32,600 nucleotides of DNA from Parcubacteria group bacterium GW2011_GWA2_48_9 (GTDB taxonomy: Bacteria > Patescibacteriota > Patescibacteriia > UBA10025): assembly GCA_001003705.1 (NCBI GenBank), contig LCPQ01000016.1:1-32600 (forward strand), given 5' to 3'. Numbering within the stretch: position 1 is the stretch's first letter; each line of letters starts with the position of its first letter. Below, piece by piece: positions 29,231-32,600 of this stretch. The notes under the pieces are model-generated. The model ran no database searches, was not told the origin of the DNA, and saw only the letters and a program-made list of their open reading frames with translations. Made by a program: the position numbers and the translations under genes.

Positions 29231-29896
29231 ATGCGTTTTGATATTCTTACAATTTTTCCAGGAATGTTCGAATCGTTTATGCGGGAGACGCTCATTGCGA
29301 AAGCGATCAAAAAAAAGCGCATGGCTATCTACGTGCATAATATTCGTCGTGCAACGAACGACAAACATCATACTGTTGATGACCGACCATACGGCGGCGG
29401 ACCCGGGATGATTTTGAAAGTCGATCCAATCCTGAAAACATTACGTATGCTTCCAAAAAAGAAAAAGCGCCGTATTATTTTACTCTCTCCTCAAGGCACC
29501 CAATTCAGTCAGAAGGTTGCTCGCAGGCTTGCAGGGTATGAACAAATTATTCTGATCAGCGGACGGTATGAAGGGTTCGATCATCGGGTAACGAAATACG
29601 TCGATGAGGAACTTTCCATCGGTCCGTACGTTATGTCAGGCGGAGAGATTCCCGCAATGGTTGTTGTCGAAACGGTCAGCAGGCTGATACCCGGCGTAAT
29701 CGGGCATCCGGAGGCGACACGAGATGAGACATATTCCGGCTCGCCCGATTATGTCGAATACCCGCAGTATACCCGCCCACCCGTGTACCGCCGACAAAGT
29801 GTGCCAAAGGTGCTTTTAAGCGGGAATCACAAGGAAATACGGGCTTGGCGGCAGTTTCATAGCCGCAGGCGGAAAAGTGGTTCTCGCGCTGCTTGA
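29231..29896 (+). CDS. trmD: tRNA (guanine-37-N1)-methyltransferase
   Basis: Methylates G37 next to the anticodon, preventing frameshifts. The 221-residue SPOUT-class enzyme has MRFDILTIFPGMFE at the N-terminus, DDRPYGGGPGM at about 50-60, the S-adenosylmethionine knot with LLSPQGTQFSQKVARRL, SGRYEGFDHRV (about 110-120) and LSIGPYVMSGGEIPAMVV, and a C-terminal domain with SPDYVEYPQYTRPP. tRNA-Leu(GAG) in this window has G37, a known type of TrmD substrate. Start ATG 29231. Its TGA stop overlaps the rRNA -35 box. Confidence 0.97.
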   Translation: MRFDILTIFPGMFESFMRETLIAKAIKKKRMAIYVHNIRRATNDKHHTVDDRPYGGGPGMILKVDPILKTLRMLPKKKKRRIILLSPQGTQFSQKVARRLAGYEQIILISGRYEGFDHRVTKYVDEELSIGPYVMSGGEIPAMVVVETVSRLIPGVIGHPEATRDETYSGSPDYVEYPQYTRPPVYRRQSVPKVLLSGNHKEIRAWRQFHSRRRKSGSRAA

Positions 29897-29921
29897 CAGG
29901 CTTTTGGGCAGGAGGTACACT
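29893..29921 (+). promoter_or_regulatory. Probable rRNA operon promoter P1
   Basis: TTGACA (29893-29898), 17-nt spacer, TACACT (29916-29921), beginning within the trmD stop codon. It is the best promoter upstream of the 16S gene. Confidence 0.6.
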
Positions 29922-30334
29922 ATGGCATGCTCGGTAAGAAAGGCACGTAAGTTAATTTCTAACCGGCATAAGGCTTTCACCCTACAAGGAACTTAAAAAT
30001 TCAGCCAGTCGCACTCCCCGCTGAGCGGGGCGTGAAGAGAAAACAGGGGCGTCTACAAAAAACATGTTGGACCTCTCTGTTTTTTCTTCACCCAGAGTTC
30101 GAAAGCAGTGGAGAAAATGGACATTGACAACTTTGATGTGGTAAGGACACTTCGAGTGTTTGGCGGGGAAGAAAGAAGAGGTAGTGGGTACGTTTTTCCA
30201 ATATTGATCGCTCTTTACAGATCCATTACTTCTCTTCCTCCCTTGCCAAACAGGAGATTGTTCATAATTCATCAATTCAAATTAGAACAAATCACGGGCC
30301 GCCTTTGGCGGTCCGCGAGTCAGATCTTAAACTC
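29922..30334 (+). other. Non-coding rRNA leader region
   Basis: No protein gene is supported in these 413 nt. It contains the stem CCCCGC-TGA-GCGGGG (30016-30030), the 15-bp stem GTGAAGAGAAAACAG / CTGTTTTTTCTTCAC (30032-30046 with 30077-30091, one mismatch), a second possible promoter TTGACA at 30124-30129 with GACACT 16 nt later, a small stem ACACT-TCG-AGTGT, and GGCCGCC-TTT-GGCGGT just before the 16S gene. These are expected of an rRNA leader, with possible antitermination or processing functions. Confidence 0.6.
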
Positions 30335-31845
<1,511 letters not shown>

Positions 31846-32132
31846 CTAGGGAGATATAACCTAGACCGTAACCATTAGGTTACGGTAGGGTCGCGTGAAG
31901 CACTTCTTCATTCTTCGCGAAGGAAGAACTGCCTCACTTAGGTGCAGTGAAACTGCATAACAACCGATGAATATAGACACGTCCTTACCACGTCAAAGTT
32001 GCTCAATGAGCGTATTGCCTACAATAATATGTCTGCCCCTTTACTTGTTTACTCTCCGTAGAGGCGGTACACTGTGAGCTGTAGGTTTTTTTGATATTTT
32101 ACAAAGGTTTGGAAAAAGAGTGTATTTCTTAC
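31846..32132 (+). other. Spacer between 16S and the tRNA block
   Basis: No protein gene seen. A perfect stem CCGTAACC-ATTA-GGTTACGG is at 31866-31885, and a T-rich stretch follows GTGAGCTGTAGG near 32072-32096. It probably contains 16S 3' processing signals. Confidence 0.5.
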
Positions 32133-32136
32133 TGGT

Positions 32137-32158
32137 GGGCGCGTAGCTCAGGTGGTTA
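32137..32158 (+). pseudogene. 5' fragment of tRNA-Ile (GAT)
   Basis: GGGCGCGTAGCTCAGGTGGT plus TA is identical to the first 22 bases of the intact tRNA-Ile at 32235. After this the sequence switches to TCCCGCACC and a foreign hairpin. The preceding ACTGGT is complementary to the ACCAGT that follows the 3' fragment at 32415-32420, so the two fragments once shared one acceptor stem. Confidence 0.75.
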
Positions 32159-32197
32159 TCCCGCACCATGTCACTTCGTTCCAGGTACGGGACAAGG

Positions 32198-32217
32198 AGC
32201 GCTTACTGTGCTTTTTT
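32198..32217 (+). terminator. Terminator-like hairpin before the intact tRNA-Ile
   Basis: AGCGC-TTACT-GTGCT followed by six T. If functional it would stop rRNA transcripts before the intact tRNA-Ile. Confidence 0.5.
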
Positions 32218-32234
32218 AACAGAATTCCCTTGGT

Positions 32235-32311
32235 GGGCGCGTAGCTCAGGTGGTTAGAGCGCGTCACTGATAATGACGAGGTCGGAGGTTCGAGTCCTCC
32301 CGCGCCCACCA
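32235..32311 (+). tRNA. tRNA-Ile (anticodon GAT), intact copy
   Basis: Complete cloverleaf: acceptor GGGCGCG/CGCGCCC, D arm GCTCAGGTGGTTAGAGC, anticodon stem CGTCA/TGACG around CTGATAA (anticodon GAT), T arm GGAGG-TTCGAGT-CCTCC, discriminator A and encoded CCA. The acceptor pairing continues outward: ATTCCCTTGGT before the gene is complementary to ACCAAGGGAAT after it, giving an 18-bp perfect stem (32224-32241 with 32301-32318). This tRNA is typical of 16S-23S spacers. Confidence 0.96.
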
Positions 32312-32369
32312 AGGGAATGAAAGCGCGCCTGCCCCGCTAACTTCGAGCGATAGTGAGAAGTTGTGCGGG

Positions 32370-32418
32370 GTCACTGATAATGACGAGGTCGGAGGTTCGA
32401 GTCCTCCCGCGCCCACCA
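32370..32418 (+). pseudogene. 3' fragment of tRNA-Ile (GAT)
   Basis: These 49 bases, from GTCACTGATAATGACGAGG to the final CCA, are identical to 32263-32311 of the intact gene. The D arm and the 5' acceptor strand are absent. It is the counterpart of the fragment at 32137-32158. Confidence 0.8.
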
Positions 32419-32436
32419 GTGAGTGATATACCACGA

Positions 32437-32508
32437 GCCTGGGTAGCTCATCGGTAGAGCGCTGCCCTGAAGAGGCAGGCGTAGCCAGTTCGACTCTGGC
32501 CCCAGGCA
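32437..32508 (+). tRNA. tRNA-Phe (anticodon GAA)
   Basis: Acceptor GCCTGGG/CCCAGGC, D arm GCTCATCGGTAGAGC, anticodon stem CTGCC/GGCAG with loop CTGAAGA (anticodon GAA), T arm GCCAG-TTCGACT-CTGGC, discriminator A. CCA is not encoded. Confidence 0.93.
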
Positions 32509-32511
32509 TAT

Positions 32512-32586
32512 GCGGGAGTAGTTCAGCAGTAGAACGCTTCCTTGCCAAGGAAGAGGTCGCGGGTGCGAATCCCGTCTCCCGCTCCA
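32512..32586 (+). tRNA. tRNA-Gly (anticodon GCC)
   Basis: Acceptor GCGGGAG/CTCCCGC, D arm GTTCAGCAGTAGAAC, anticodon stem CTTCC/GGAAG with loop TTGCCAA (anticodon GCC), T arm CGGG-TGCGAAT-CCCG, discriminator T and encoded CCA. The T loop begins TGC rather than the usual TTC. It lies 3 nt after tRNA-Phe. Confidence 0.93.
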
Positions 32587-32600
32587 TCGAGCTCAGCGCG

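Larger units (their letters stand above)
32159..32369 (+). mobile_element. 211-bp insert that splits a tRNA-Ile gene and carries another
   Basis: The insert begins T-CCCGCAC (32160-32166) and ends GTGCGGG (32363-32369), 7-bp terminal inverted repeats. Each end has a further hairpin: TCCCGCACC/GGTACGGGA at 32159-32192 and CCCCGC.AACTT/AAGTT..GCGGGG at 32332-32370. It contains a terminator and an intact tRNA-Ile. Six bases of the host tRNA (GAGCGC) are missing at the junction. It has no protein-coding capacity. A mis-assembly of repeated ITS variants is an alternative. Confidence 0.5.

Noticed and set aside
29916-29996. Short open frame starting ATGGCATGCTCGG after the rRNA promoter
   Set aside because: It lies in the rRNA leader, has no conserved motif and no independent expression signal; more likely non-coding.
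32264-32587. 107-residue minus-strand reading frame with GLEPPTSSL and AREDSNLRP
   Set aside because: It is the antisense of the tRNA-Ile, tRNA-Phe and tRNA-Gly genes. These peptide strings are a well-known false-protein artefact of tRNA antisense.

Overview
The window looks like chromosomal DNA of a Candidate Phyla Radiation bacterium, most probably a Parcubacteria-group member (Patescibacteria). The 16S rRNA gene carries variants seen in that group, such as GTAGTAGTAAAATGCG in the V4 flank and a changed base in the universal 515 site. Genes are compact with short spacers, and several promoters sit so close to the start codon that the mRNA would be almost leaderless. TGA is used as a stop (code 11). 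Placement below the Parcubacteria group is not possible from sequence reading alone.

Layout. 1-700: tRNA genes Ala, Val and Leu and a small membrane protein, all on the minus strand. 800-3700: minus-strand rplS, a RluD-type pseudouridine synthase and a CCA-adding enzyme. 3870-4260: a self-contained small gene. 4320-8700: minus-strand tRNAs Val and Ile, a polytopic membrane protein, ftsH and an S1-domain protein. 8830-15145: plus-strand unknown protein, metallo-beta-lactamase-fold hydrolase, small membrane protein, gyrA, rpmF, nusB and rnc. 15236-17190: two more self-contained genes, a beta-barrel protein and a lone purD. 17230-23660: an asparaginase C-domain protein, then the pyrimidine operon pyrB-pyrI-pyrD-pyrK-pyrC-pyrE-pyrF behind a candidate leader-peptide attenuator. 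23690-25165: an inverted-repeat element, an ornithine-type carbamoyltransferase and a fourth self-contained gene. 25180-29900: smc, rpsP, khpA, trmD. 29893-32586: rRNA promoter and leader region, 16S rRNA, and a tRNA block Ile (intact plus two halves), Phe, Gly. The 23S gene is not in the window.

How the parts work together. Most genes serve translation and its RNA machinery: ribosomal proteins, tRNA maturation, rRNA processing and modification, and tRNAs, some of which lack an encoded CCA and so need the CCA enzyme. The metabolic centrepiece is de novo UMP synthesis from carbamoyl phosphate and aspartate onward. No carAB is present here; the neighbouring carbamoyltransferase and the asparaginase-like domain are possible but unproven sources of carbamoyl phosphate and aspartate.

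The most unusual items are: (1) a roughly 111-bp element with terminal inverted repeats (GTCAACCCCG...CGGGGTTGAC), present twice and in a 28-bp mini form, whose ends carry outward TTGACA -35 boxes placed to drive rplS, rpsP and possibly khpA; (2) a pyrBI-like attenuator before pyrB, with leader peptide, pause-type hairpin and a terminator that also holds the pyrB ribosome binding site; (3) a tRNA-Ile gene split into two halves by a 211-bp insert that itself carries an intact tRNA-Ile; (4) four single-gene units with strong promoter, strong Shine-Dalgarno and own terminator, unlike the surrounding genes; (5) an SMC protein without a recognisable hinge.
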